From assembly GCA_009760855.2 (NCBI GenBank), contig WPIO01000155.1, forward strand, positions 1 through 62,000: a DNA stretch of 62,000 nt, written 5' to 3'. Shown here one piece after another: positions 14,201 to 22,790 of the stretch (positions are counted from its first letter, which is position 1; every line of letters starts with the position of its first letter). The notes under the pieces are model-generated. The model saw nothing but the letters and a program-made list of their open reading frames with translations, made no database searches and had not been told where the DNA came from. A program made the translations under genes and the position numbers. Source of the stretch: Cristatella mucedo. Taxonomy: Eukaryota > Bryozoa > Phylactolaemata > Cristatellidae.

Positions 14201-15560
14201 AGGAATCTCGTGACGTCAGCCGGGAGTAGATTCAGGCTTAGTGAGCATGCGAATTCACAGTTACGTATGAAAAGTGGATAAGTATGGTAAGAAATCGATA
14301 AAAGTATTACTGATTTATTACTGATTTTATTATTGATTACTGATTGATAATAAACTAAATTTTTAGAGCACCTTTAAAGAAGTGGATTCCTTTCTGGCAC
14401 TTGACATATGCGGCAAATGAAGCATGGAAATACGGTTAGTGGTAACATGCACAGCGTCAACATGCATAAGCACACGAAGGTCAATTCACTAGAACCTAGC
14501 AAATTCCACTAGGTAAAGGTGCTTTGGTTAGCTTTTTTAATGTTTTGAAGTCAAAGTCATTATACTTCGTCAGTCAGAATGAGTTCAGACTGGCAGGCTA
14601 TGACGAACTGAAAAAATATGCTCTATAAAAATAAAAAAGAATTTGAGATTGGTTATAGACATGGATAATGGAGTTGAGTCCAGAGAAGCTAGGCTTATGC
14701 CGGCTTGCGTGGTTTGAAAGTGTCTCTGATAGGTAGGCTAGAGTCACAGACTGGAGAAAGAAACCAAACATGAGTAAACAAGAAATGTGAAGCCAATATG
14801 CTGCTTTATTGGGAGCCAGTTCAGTTTGGCTAGAAGATGTTTAATGGAGCAAATACAAGTGGGATGATCGCGACAGGCAAGCAAGGTGGCAGACGTGTGC
14901 ACAAACTGCAAGCATTATATTCTTACCATGTTAGCCCAGATGTTGTTAATAAATGTTGCCGTTTCGGATTTAGCTTGAATGGGTTGACCTTGAAAGCCAG
15001 AAATACGATCAAGGAATTCGTTCATTTCATCCATTAAAATCCTTTCCAGACGGTTGCATCCATCGCTATGCACTGCTTTTAGGTGGTTCAACATGACTTT
15101 CTTTTTTTCTACCAATGCTGGCGTGAATGTCTGCAATAACATTTCAATAAATAGATTAGTGTGAGATTACTCAGATCGACACAATTACCAGATCACTTGA
15201 AGGTCAGCTTACCTCAGAACCAATTGCTTTGAAGAAGAAGGCTCGCTGGGTTCGCCACATTGATGGCCTGCCAGCGAAGTCCAGGCCTCGGGACACCAGA
15301 GCTTCTTTTGCTGCCTCGGCGCTAGATATGATTACTAAGTTCTCACCCAGCAGAGTAAGTTTCATCACTGGCCCGTAAATAGATCGCCACTCTGACAGTT
15401 GTAGATGAAACTCGGGCCATTTTATGGACAAAAGACTCCCTAGAATGGGTAGTTCACGAGGACCTGGTATTCTTCTCATCGGGTTACCAAAAGAAAGCCT
15501 AAATAAGTACCATGCCAGTGCACAGAGGCACCAAATCCCGACACTTTCGTAGGTGAGCAT
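2294..15560 (-). CDS. Cytochrome P450 monooxygenase, clan 2 (gene A), 8 exons, complete
   Basis: Predicted microsomal haem-thiolate monooxygenase of the CYP1/2/17 type; substrate unknown. Exons on the minus strand: 15560-15213, 15130-14927, 9077-8856, 8778-8640, 3633-3504, 3114-2982, 2838-2711, 2504-2294 (stop TAA at 2296-2294). All junctions are GT-AG and the sum is 1515 nt, 504 residues. The N-terminus has a hydrophobic anchor (about residues 6-20) and the hinge PMRRIPGPR. The I-helix reads A-G-T-E-T-S (304-309), the K-helix ELLR (360-363), the PERF motif is intact (415-418), and the haem signature [10 protein letters not shown] gives ligand Cys446. At the place where most P450s have C-helix WxxxR, this protein reads LVEKK (122-126). 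Introns 2 (5849 bp) and 4 (5006 bp) are packed with LINE/SINE copies; the others are 77-389 bp. No stop or frameshift was seen. Family number cannot be assigned without a search. Confidence 0.93.
4216..4377 (-). mobile_element. SINE-beta copy, degraded (in gene A intron 4)
   Basis: Minus-strand reading gives a tRNA-like head with a worn B box (GGGTTCTATTCC) and the family body ending in AGGCTGTTGAATCGGCTT. It matches the better copies at 13840 and 60237 in order and spacing. Same orientation as the host gene. Confidence 0.65.
4378..5117. other. intronic sequence without recognised feature
   Basis: Part of gene A intron 4. Short ORFs on both strands have no domain or splice support. No repeat family recognised. 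Confidence 0.4.
5118..5190 (-). mobile_element. LINE-alpha 3' end only
   Basis: An (AAT)n run followed by the hairpin region (AAAGCGGCCTCAGAGAATTC, then CTCTTTCTAGACGCTTTGC): the minus-strand LINE-alpha terminus, truncated after about 70 bp. Confidence 0.75.
5385..5565 (+). mobile_element. LINE-alpha internal fragment
   Basis: Aligns by eye with the region after the RT domain of the long copy at 47340-47500 (from the stretch encoding ISLVESARNLG to SAYFQLHSIAK). Heavily substituted with indels and no tail. It lies in gene A intron 4. Confidence 0.6.
5643..6133 (-). mobile_element. LINE-alpha, 5'-truncated copy with C-terminal ORF fragment
   Basis: Begins at 5643 with the (AAT)n tail and 3' hairpin and runs on the minus strand into coding sequence for [10 protein letters not shown] and [15 protein letters not shown], the C-terminal segment seen in every LINE-alpha copy. 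Truncated near 6133, where a second copy in the same orientation begins. Confidence 0.85.
6134..7665 (-). mobile_element. LINE-alpha, longer copy split by a solo LTR
   Basis: Minus-strand copy covering the 3' UTR, the C-terminal region (remnants of [25 protein letters not shown] near 7030-7095) and part of the RT region up to about 7665. Frames are broken many times. The 310-bp solo LTR at 6583-6892 interrupts it, so this LINE is older than the LTR. Gene A intron 4. Confidence 0.8.
6583..6892 (+). mobile_element. Solo LTR, 310 bp, with 5-bp target-site duplication
   Basis: The segment begins TGTAGTT and ends AACAACA, a near-perfect terminal inverted repeat with the TG...CA ends of retroviral-type LTRs. 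It is flanked on both sides by TGCAG (6578-6582 and 6893-6897). Uninterrupted LINE-alpha copies (e.g. 11027-11045) carry a single TGCAG at this position, giving an empty-site comparison. On the plus strand there is TATATA at 6721 and AATAAA at 6843, as expected for U3 promoter and R poly(A) signal. An internal 42-bp direct repeat (6617-6658 and 6709-6750) and an 8-bp-stem hairpin (6661-6680) are also visible. No second copy lies in this window. Confidence 0.88.
7666..8315 (+). mobile_element. LINE-alpha, 5'-truncated degraded copy
   Basis: Plus-strand homology starts near the ACAGCTGGTGCxAAACTCTG stretch and continues through the C-terminal ORF and 3' UTR to a worn terminus (GATTATCTGAGGACGCT, then ATTATTGTTGTT). 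It directly abuts the opposite-strand copy at 6134-7665. Confidence 0.75.
8439..8462. repeat. (TA)n microsatellite
   Basis: Twelve or so TA units in gene A intron 4, about 180 bp from the exon 4 donor. Confidence 0.9.
9440..9575 (+). mobile_element. LINE-alpha 3' end only
   Basis: Short plus-strand terminus: TTTGCAGCATATGTAAAGCACC, then AGAGATTGAGTTCTCTGAGG and an (ATT)n tail. Gene A intron 2. Confidence 0.8.
9945..10330 (-). mobile_element. LINE-alpha, degraded 5'-truncated copy
   Basis: Minus-strand 3' UTR and C-terminal ORF remnants: hairpin region at 9960-10010, a TTTTTAAATG block near 10208, and the GTGACGTCAGCTGTGAGTCA block at 10240. Substantially diverged. Confidence 0.65.
10553..11172 (-). 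mobile_element. LINE-alpha, 5'-truncated copy
   Basis: Minus-strand copy from a worn tail near 10553 to the region containing GAGCCAGTGCAGGTCGGC (11026-11045) and the conserved TGCAGAGTTTTGCACC. This uninterrupted copy is the empty-site reference for the solo LTR. A LINE-beta copy follows immediately. Confidence 0.8.
11185..11585 (-). mobile_element. LINE-beta, 5'-truncated copy
   Basis: Starts with the LINE-beta terminus (ATGTAATGTATCTCCGCC) and reads on the minus strand into its C-terminal ORF ([16 protein letters not shown], then CSPDSALL with frameshifts). Conserved blocks such as TTTTGTATAGCGCACTCACA and CCTAAGCGGCTTTCGGTACG define the family. Gene A intron 2. Confidence 0.85.
11840..12215 (+). 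mobile_element. LINE-alpha, old degraded copy
   Basis: Weak plus-strand similarity to the C-terminal and 3' parts of LINE-alpha, ending near TTTGCAGCATATATAAAGTGCC, GAGATTTACTTCTGTAAAC and an AT-rich tail. Many substitutions; recognised mainly by the preserved order of blocks. Confidence 0.5.
12525..12678 (-). mobile_element. SINE-alpha, best-preserved copy
   Basis: On the minus strand: A-box-like TGGTCAAGCGGTTAAGG, B-box-like GGGCTCGAGCCCC, body, then a tail GTGAAGCGCCTGAATAGAG with AAGTTCTCTTGGGGCGCT and an AT-rich end. The tail repeats the LINE-alpha 3' hairpin with about 8 mismatches in 50 by eye. About 150 bp; gene A intron 2. Confidence 0.88.
12680..13837. other. intronic sequence without recognised feature
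   Basis: Part of gene A intron 2. It has a 92-codon plus-strand ORF (13074-13352) without recognisable domain and no repeat family I can name. Confidence 0.4.
13840..14015 (-). mobile_element. SINE-beta copy
   Basis: Minus-strand tRNA-like head (B box region CGGTTTGAATCC), then GCGATCCTTTATTGCCGCTG, a GATAGCCGTGAAGGCTCTCC hairpin block, and terminal GAGGCTGTTGAATCAGC. Same architecture as 60237-60420. Gene A intron 2. Confidence 0.8.
14145..14912 (-). mobile_element. LINE-alpha remnants abutting a P450 splice donor
   Basis: Two minus-strand pieces: an old fragment at 14145-14290 (GTGACGTCAGCCGGGAGTAG block) and a longer 5'-truncated copy at 14335-14912 running to GAGCCAGTTCAG and ACAAACTGCAAGC. 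The copy ends about 13 bp from the exon 2 donor of gene A (GT at 14926-14925). Confidence 0.7.
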
Positions 15561-15620
15561 GCCTGCCGGCTACTGGTGACGAGCCGCCTGGTGATGCAAC
15601 TGGCAGAGATGCGGGCCGCT

Positions 15621-15630
15621 TGCTTTTATG
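15621..15630 (-). promoter_or_regulatory. TATA-like box of P450 gene A
   Basis: CATAAAAGCA on the minus strand, about 61-70 bp upstream of the gene A ATG (15560). A start site about 30 bp downstream would leave a short 5' UTR of roughly 30 nt. No transcript data. Confidence 0.45.
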
Positions 15631-15666
15631 CGCCCAGGCTGGTATTGGTAGCCTGGGATGGCTATG

Positions 15667-15681
15667 ATGTCACAGGGGTCA
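15667..15681 (+). promoter_or_regulatory. DR3-like nuclear-receptor half-site pair upstream of gene A
   Basis: ATGTCA-CAG-GGGTCA: two hexamers close to RGGTCA in direct orientation with a 3-bp spacer, 107-121 bp upstream of the gene A ATG and about 40 bp upstream of the TATA-like box. DR3 elements bind VDR/PXR/HR96-type receptors that control many clan-2 P450s. Function here is inference. Confidence 0.35.
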
Positions 15682-15954
15682 CCGGCAAAAGGCTACATCC
15701 TGATCCCCAATAGTTTTGGTGTCAGCTGAATAGAGCATTTGGAATGCCTTCTGAGAAAATTGTGGTGAGCTGACATTGAGAGGCCAACAAGTCACTAAGC
15801 TTTAAGGCACCAATACCTGGGCATGAGCCTGTGCCCTTTGAAGTTACCTGCCAGGCATACCAATCAAACCAACTTAATAGCTTCAGGAACCTAGAGTGAC
15901 TCAGAAATGGGACAGCTGAACACTCAAAATCGGTGCTTCCACCAGATCAGCAGT

Positions 15955-17250
15955 CTCTATCTCCGTTTGTAACTCCACAAAGTCATAAGGACCATGTGGT
16001 GGTTATGCAGGAGAGTTTTGTATAGCTCACTCGCAGCCTAAGCTGCATTCGGTACTCATTCGGAAGCCAGCAGACTTCGTCTCACGAAGCAAAGAGAAAG
16101 TGGGAAGCATAGCAGAGTCAGGAGAGCAGTTGTGGTTGTGCGTAGCATGGAAGTAGCAGCTCAGGACCACTGGAAAGGATGAGCCATAGTTGGCAGCAGG
16201 AGAGTAGTCGTCGTTGCTTAAGAATTGTGGAAGCGAGATCCACAGTCTACGACCTGCAGAGCTAAACCTTCTGTCGCCAACTGTCTTTAAGCAGTGGAAT
16301 GGATCAGCTAATTTGTTGTCCATACCATACCTGAGGGCGCGAGCAGGCTGAAACATGCAGCAGTTCATGTAGCTATGAAGGAGCCAAGCCGTGGCGGGGC
16401 ATGTGGATCAGCATAAAAACTTTGCTCTGTATCCGTTGCTCAACCCGCATCCATCTTAGCTCTTTTAGAATAAATAAATATAAATATAATTCATTTATAT
16501 AGCGCCCCATGAGAACTTAATCTCTTTTTAGGCGCTTCACATATGCCTCCGGGCTCGAGCCCACGACCTCAGTCAGACCTTGATCGGGGCGAGCACCTTA
16601 ACCTCTAGACCAAACCAGCTCGGCAGCAAAGGATACACGTGCTCAAACCTCTGGGACTTGAAGACTAGCCTCGCAGCCATATTCATAGTCAGCTGCCTTG
16701 ACCTAGTTGCTTTTTTTGGTAGCCAGCCAAACGAAAATTACAATAATCAAGCGGAGACAGAACTAAGGAGCGAGTTAAATTCTTTGCAAGCCACTGTGGA
16801 AGACAACTCCCAATCTTGGATAGGGACCGAACGTGATGGCTAGCTGTAGAAGCAGTCTTTTGAATTAAGCTTTTAAAATTTAGGCAGCTGTCGGAAACGA
16901 TACCTAAATTTCAAGCACATGGTGATGGTCGCACAACAGCATCACCTATTAGAAGAGCAAAACATTTTAACCCAGCCACAAGATTAGGGTGTCCTATGAG
17001 CAGCAGTTCGGTTTTATCGTCATTAAATTTCAGGAAGTTTTCCGACATCTTGGATTGAATGTCGGCAAGGCAAGCATTCAGTTTTTCAGTCGCTGCAGCA
17101 GATTCCGACGGTTTGAGTGACAAATGCAACTGAGTATCGTCTGCATAAATGTGATATCCTATTCCATGGGCCTTAATCACTTTTCCCAGAGGTTGAGTAT
17201 AAATGGAGAACAGCAAGGGACCGAGTACAGACCCTTGAGGACTAGCGCTT
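15955..17250 (-). mobile_element. LINE-beta, 5'-truncated copy split by a SINE
   Basis: Minus-strand copy from the 3' UTR (15961) through the C-terminal ORF to the RT domain near 17250. The ORF fragment at 16911-17327 encodes [18 protein letters not shown] and [13 protein letters not shown], so the YADD catalytic box of the reverse transcriptase is present. Frames are interrupted. SINE-alpha is nested at 16469-16623. Confidence 0.85.
16469..16623 (-). mobile_element. SINE-alpha nested in LINE-beta
   Basis: Same structure as the 12525 copy. It interrupts the LINE-beta string CTCTTTTAGCAAAGGA, which is continuous at 33150-33170. A long target duplication is not evident (only AG repeated). Confidence 0.88.
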
Positions 17251-17309
17251 GAAGGAAATATGGGTCGTACTGCTACAAAGTGACCGGTCACTAAACGATC
17301 ACATCTGTG

Positions 17310-17965
17310 CACATCAATCAGGAGCATATAGTTACTGCAAAACTCTGCAGCCAGACGTAGCTGTTGTGAGCGTCACAGTAGCCACAGAATGCCACCTATC
17401 AGCGACCTGCACTGGCTCACAGTCACGCAGCTGGTTGACTTCAAGGTTCTTTCACTGACATTTTTGTTCCTCCATTATTCGGCAACAGCCTACCTATCAG
17501 ATATTTTCCCGCCTTCCAAGTGATCGTACCCCTTGCTTTTATGACTAAAATAGTTGAAGTACACGTCCTACAGACGTCAAATCCTTTCGGAGACCATTAG
17601 TTTGTATGCTCTTAAAGCTTGGAGCTCACTCCCGAATGATGTCGTGGCGTCCCCTGACTTGATGATTTTAAAAAGGAAGCTAAGAGTGCATATATTTAGC
17701 ACAGCTTTTAGTGGGTCCATTTGATTCGACCTGTGCATGTTAATGCTTCGGGCTGACACCGTGTATGCTGCATTAATCATATTTGCATGCTGACCCTGAG
17801 CAGGTCGCGTCCAACCAAGTTATGCTTGTAGGCATTGAGCATGCAACCAGTGGCCATTCGATCACGCTTCCTTTAAATCATATGAAAACTGCCAAGAAAG
17901 AGATCATGTTCTCTGACGGTATACAAATGTATTAAGATTACTATTATTATTATTATCAGTTCCAC
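17310..17965 (+). mobile_element. LINE-alpha, 5'-truncated degraded copy
   Basis: Plus-strand C-terminal ORF and 3' UTR, ending in GCCAAGAAAGAGATCATGTTC and an (ATT)n tail near 17940-17957. It starts just after the opposite-strand LINE-beta copy. Confidence 0.75.
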
Positions 17966-18044
17966 TTTCAAGTCTGCTTAGCATTGCAGAAATTTAGGCC
18001 TGCTTAGACTGGGAGACTAAATCCATAGTGATCCGCTATTTTAT

Positions 18045-18720
18045 GACATGCAGTCTTGGGTTTTTAACTCGGTGCTTGCTTGTCTACAGGTGTGTGCAAT
18101 CATGCACTTACAGTTAGTGCAAAACTCTGCAGCTAGGCTTGTCTGTATTGAGCGTCGTAGTTTCCACATTACATTACTTCTCGCCGAACTGAGCTCGCTT
18201 CCAGTTAAGCAGCTCATCGACTTCAATTAATTTTTGTCGCTCACATGTAGATCCCAGAGCCTGGTTTGGCTCAGTGGTTAAAGTGGTTGCCATTAACGAC
18301 CGTTATTAAGGTGGGTATATTTAATGACCGAGGTGGTGGGCTCAAGCCCTATGGCATATGTGAAATGCCTGAATAGAGTTAAAGTTCTTTTAGGGAGTTA
18401 AACAAATTAATTGTACATATTCATATACCATGCTACTAGCTCATTCTGACAACTCGATTAGCTATGCATCTAAGCAATCTTACGTCATATAAATCAAAGT
18501 ACGTAGCTCACTCAAGACTAACGTCACGACATACCCTGACTTGAGCATGTTTAAAAAGAGCTAAAATCACACTTGCTTCTCACAACTCTGTGTGTGCTCA
18601 TGCAAGACGACACTGTGTATGTTGCCACGAGTCATATTATGGAAGTCGACATGTGCAGGTTACCACTAATCATTGGCATTGATGGTGGAGTTTCGAGAAG
18701 TCACTGAATAAAGGAATACA
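18045..18720 (+). mobile_element. LINE-alpha, degraded copy split by a SINE
   Basis: Plus-strand C-terminal ORF block (GTGCAAAACTCTGCAGCTAG at 18117) to about 18250, then a SINE-alpha insertion, then weaker C-terminal/3' UTR similarity to about 18720. Confidence 0.6.
18252..18425 (+). mobile_element. SINE-alpha variant with expanded head
   Basis: The clear plus-strand copy: A-box-like TGGTTTGGCTCAGTGGTTAAAG, B-box-like GGGCTCAAGCCCT and a tail TGAAATGCCTGAATAGAG. About 30 extra bases, partly a local duplication around ATTAACGACCG/TTTAATGACCG, separate the A and B boxes compared with the other copies. Confidence 0.75.
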
Positions 18721-19799
18721 TGTTCACAGGCACCGTCGGCAGATGAAGGGCAGTGGGCATTTGAAACTCCCCCTCCAAAGTATGGCAGCGACCTCAGGAG
18801 CCCGAGTCCCCCCACAGATCTCTACGCCTTAACCGACTGTCAGCAGCATTAAAATTATGTCTTAATTTCTATCGATGAGTTAACTCCGAGATTATGTCAA
18901 ATAAAAGCGTTGATGGTGGGCTATATTGTTTCTATAAGTTGGTTATAACCCTGCCTTCACGAAATCTTGTAGGTCATGCCCTCGCTCATTAAAATTTTTC
19001 ATGTCTTGCCCTCGATGAAAATCCTGCTTTAGCCATTGTTCCTTCGCGGCATATATTAAATGAATACAAAGAGATTATTATCATTAATATTACTATTGTT
19101 ATTATTGTTGTCATAGAAGGATGATCATTAATGAGTAGTAAATACACGTGCTGGCCAAAGACGAAAGAATGAATTAATTAAGAGAATGAAACTTACTCTT
19201 TATCGCAGGAACATGGGCAGGAGGAAAGAAGCATTTTGCCAAGCTATGCCAGGAGAGTCGGATGGGCTGGCTTTTTTCGTCAGCGGGTGATGGTCAAATG
19301 CTGGCAAGCTGACTCAGATGAGTGGCTTTGAGTCAAATTTCGTTCGTATCTACACAATGAACAAAGGACATAAAAACCAGGAGAGTTCTGGTACTTGAAT
19401 TAGTCTGATCTTTAGTGGATAGGAAGATCAACTGCTGTTTGTGTCAGAAATCTGACTTGCCAGATTGACAAAGCAAATACAGCAGGTTGTTACAGAGCGA
19501 GTCCACCAGGCAATCGCTGTGCTTGTGCAAATGGAGCACATATCTCATAGGCTGGGATACGGCCAGCAAGTGTGTCAACGATGACTTCCAGAGAACCATG
19601 GCTCCAAGCTAGCACGACGTTGTCGAGCTGAATGTGTCAATTGCAGCATGTAGAGAAGCACAGCTACAAACTTGCACGACCTTCCGAAGCACATCAGCTG
19701 TTCGAGCAGCGTCCTCCTAGGGCTGATCGTCAAAACAAAATTCAGGATCGCTAATCAATCGTAGACGCCTGGTGTGCATTTCTAAAAGCAGGTTATTAC
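18721..19799. other. no recognisable gene; possible LINE-alpha tail remnant near 19040-19110
   Basis: A GCGGCATATATTAAATG block followed by (ATT)-rich sequence near 19045-19110 resembles a worn LINE-alpha end. The remainder has no ORF or repeat I can name. Confidence 0.35.
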
Positions 19800-20165
19800 A
19801 GACCGAGTCTATCAGGCAAGCTTTTAAGGCTATTGCTGTTCTCCGTCAGTACTGAGTTTCTGGGGAACGTGATTCAGGCCCAATCAATCAGCTATCGTTT
19901 TTATGCTACAGACAAGAAACTGTATTTGTTTATTAGACGATTGGAATCTGCTGTAACGACTGATAAACTGGACATTGACCTTGCGGATATTCTGTCCTGG
20001 ATTACTTACAATTTTCTTAAAAAGAAATAACGATAAACCCGAACTCCAACTCATAAGACAGACCAAGTGTGCATCTGCACTAGGAGACACTGAATTCTTA
20101 ATTGGTTGACACTGTTGTGCGACCATCACCATATGCTTGAAGTATAGGCGTCCTCTTTGATGTGT
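19800..20165 (+). mobile_element. LINE-beta RT fragment, strongly diverged
   Basis: ORF 19833-20030 aligns with the LINE-beta RT stretch around the catalytic box, but the box reads YATDKK where better copies read YADDTQ. The fragment is catalytically dead and much older than the copy that follows. Confidence 0.7.
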
Positions 20166-20617
20166 ACTAAAATCTTATAACTTGCGTTAGGTAAACTCCT
20201 TCCAGAGTTGGCCATCGCGTTTTATTCCTCCCCGCACTAGAGAGCGGCCTCGGGCGACTACTAGTGTGGTGTTAACCCTTACCTGATGTCTCCACCTTAC
20301 CTTTGGGTATTCCGCTGCTATCTTCGCTGTGACTATTTATGAGCTGACCTCGGATAGGCTACACAAAACAGGACCTACTTAGCATGAGGTGGGATGTCGC
20401 CATTAGTCGATACCTACAGGCGGGCCTCCTTCGGCAGGTCAGTGAGAACCTTCCTGCATCCTGCATTCGCCCTATCAACAGTTCTGCTATCAAACGAACG
20501 ACCCGTAAGTTAGCCCACTTGCAGTGGCCCAGCACGTAGGAAACGTCGACCAGCGCCATTACTAAAGCCCAATTCAAATTTGAACGGGTCGCGTCTGCCA
20601 GGTCGGCAAGCACCGAC

Positions 20618-21240
20618 GTGAATGCAAGCCACTTCATCGCCGTCGCCCAGCCTCTTAGATTCCGCCGACTAAATGTCCGCTTCCTAAAAACTAAGAGGTT
20701 ACTTATCCGCAATCAGGTGGTCCAGGAGAAGCTGGATGCATTTCTGCTTACCGAAACTTGGACGATGCCTCGTTCCAGTAGCTGTATTTCTGAGACCACC
20801 CAACCCAGGTTCTCATTCTATCAGTCCATGCGTTCTGACAAGGTTGGTGGCGGGGTTGCAATTGTTGTTCACGAATCGCTTGGTTATAAGATGTGCAGTT
20901 TCTCGAACGGGCCATCGTTTGAATCGGTTGCAATCAGATCTTCATCAAAGACAATGCCTCTCACCGTTGTGATATACCGGCCTCCTTCTGGCTGTCTAAA
21001 CTGGTTTATAGAGGAGTTTCCAGAGTTTCTCTCAAACATATTTGTGTGTGACAGGCCGTTACTGATTGTGGGAGACTTCGATATTCACTTTCACATCCCT
21101 ATCAAAAGCCAGTTCCTCTCATTTCTTGACTGTCTGGAGAATCTTGGTTTGGTCCATGACGTTAATTATACCACCTACGTCACAGTGGCCATATTCTAGA
21201 TCTCGTAGTCACTAAGGATGTCCTCCCCACTGACCTTGCG
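20618..21240 (+). pseudogene. APE-type endonuclease domain of LINE-beta (frameshifted)
   Basis: The 193-codon ORF shows LTETW, GGGVAIVV, YRPPS and LLIVGDFDIHF, the ordered motifs of apurinic-like endonucleases in non-LTR retrotransposons. The final motif (S-G-H-I-L-D-L-V) is encoded immediately downstream in another frame after a small indel near 21180. The domain nicks target DNA to prime reverse transcription in intact elements; this copy cannot encode a full one. Confidence 0.82.
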
Positions 21241-21289
21241 GTGTGCCTACTGACCCTCTGAGATCATAGTTCGGTCTCGTTTACTGTTC

Positions 21290-22790
21290 TTGCTTCCCCG
21301 GTGCGAACAGGGTAATGTCAAATTTGTCAAGCGACTTAACTTACAAAGCATTGACATTAACAAGCTTTCGAAATCTGTTTTTGGTGCAGGTCTTCTTGAT
21401 CTGCATTCAGACTCGACCGGCAGCCTCGACACCCTAACTGATGCAATGGACATGACACTTGGGAGTGCTCTTCACAAGCATGCTCCCGTTCATTCTATCT
21501 GTGTACAAAGTCGAGAAATTCCTTTTATTTCACAAAAACTCCTAAAGATACGCAGAGTAAAGCGCAGGCTTGAATGTCGTTTCGAGAAATCGGGGTCGGA
21601 TGCAGATCTAGGAAATTTCAAGGACTTCCTTCGAGTTTACACCCGGAAGCTTACAAAAGCCAGGGCTTCCTTTTTAATCCGAAAGCTGACTTCCGGCCAG
21701 TCGGACCCTGAATACATTTGTAAGACAGTAAACCATTTAATGGCCAACGCTGAGTGGTCTGACTCCCCAGATATTAAGAGCTCAGCCAAAAGGTTTTCAA
21801 CCTTCTTTACTAAAACATTGTGCACATTCGTGCCTCTATAAAGCCATCTCCGGCAAAAGCAACCGCTGTATCACAACCTGTGACCTTGCTTAAAAGGTTT
21901 TCCAAGGTTTCTGCGTGCGATGTGGCTAACTTAATAAGGTCTAGCAAAAATAGCTCGTCCCCTGAAGACCCTTTACCATCATCTCAGCGGTTTTCACTTA
22001 CAGACCAACTTAGCACTGCTACAACCGAGACTGTAAATGCTTCCTTGGGAAAAGGGGTCGTCCCCAGGTCCTTCAAATCGGCAATCGTTAGACTAATACT
22101 TGAAAAGCCTGGATTAGATACAGAGGTCCTTGCAAACTGTCGCCCAGTTTCCCTTCTTCATTTCCTGTCAAAGATTCTTGAAATTATTTTGCTAAGCAGC
22201 TGGTAGAGTTCATAGTGAAAAGAATGAAATATCCGAAACATTTCAATCATAGTTCGAGAGGCAGCACTCCAGTGAAACTGCTCTCCTCCATGTTAAAAAA
22301 GATATTCTACATGGCAACGACGACAGGAATGTCACTGCCTTAGCTCTGCTAGATCTATCTGCTGCCTTCGCCCCCATTAATCACGTTCTATTTGAATGAA
22401 TGATAACAACTATTGGTCGGGCAGACGAAGCACTGGCGTGGTTTAAATCGTACTTGTCTGATCGAATTCAATCTGTGTCTTGTGGGTTCAGGTCTTATAT
22501 ACGAGACGGGGCACCCGCGAAGTCGCTCAAGGGTCTATGCTCGGTCGCTCGCTGTTCTCATTTATACTCAACCTCTGGGAAAAGTGATTAAGGCCCATGG
22601 AATAGGATATCACTTTTTCGCTGACAATACTCGGTTGTATTTGTCATTCAAACCGTCGGAATCTGCTGCAGCAACTGAAAAACCGAATGCTTGCATTGCC
22701 GACATTTGATCCAGGATGTCGGAAAACTTCCTGAAATTAAATGACGGTAAGACCGGACTGCCGCTCATAGGACTGGATTATAATGCTTTC
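21290..22790 (+). pseudogene. Linker and reverse transcriptase of LINE-beta (degraded)
   Basis: The fragments 21290-21841, 21820-22206 and 22413-22709 carry the linker, GKGVVPRSFKSAIVRLILEK, the NCRPVSLL finger block and YHFFADNTRLYLSF in different frames. The [13 protein letters not shown] box is lost between frames near 22520. Inactive. Confidence 0.75.
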
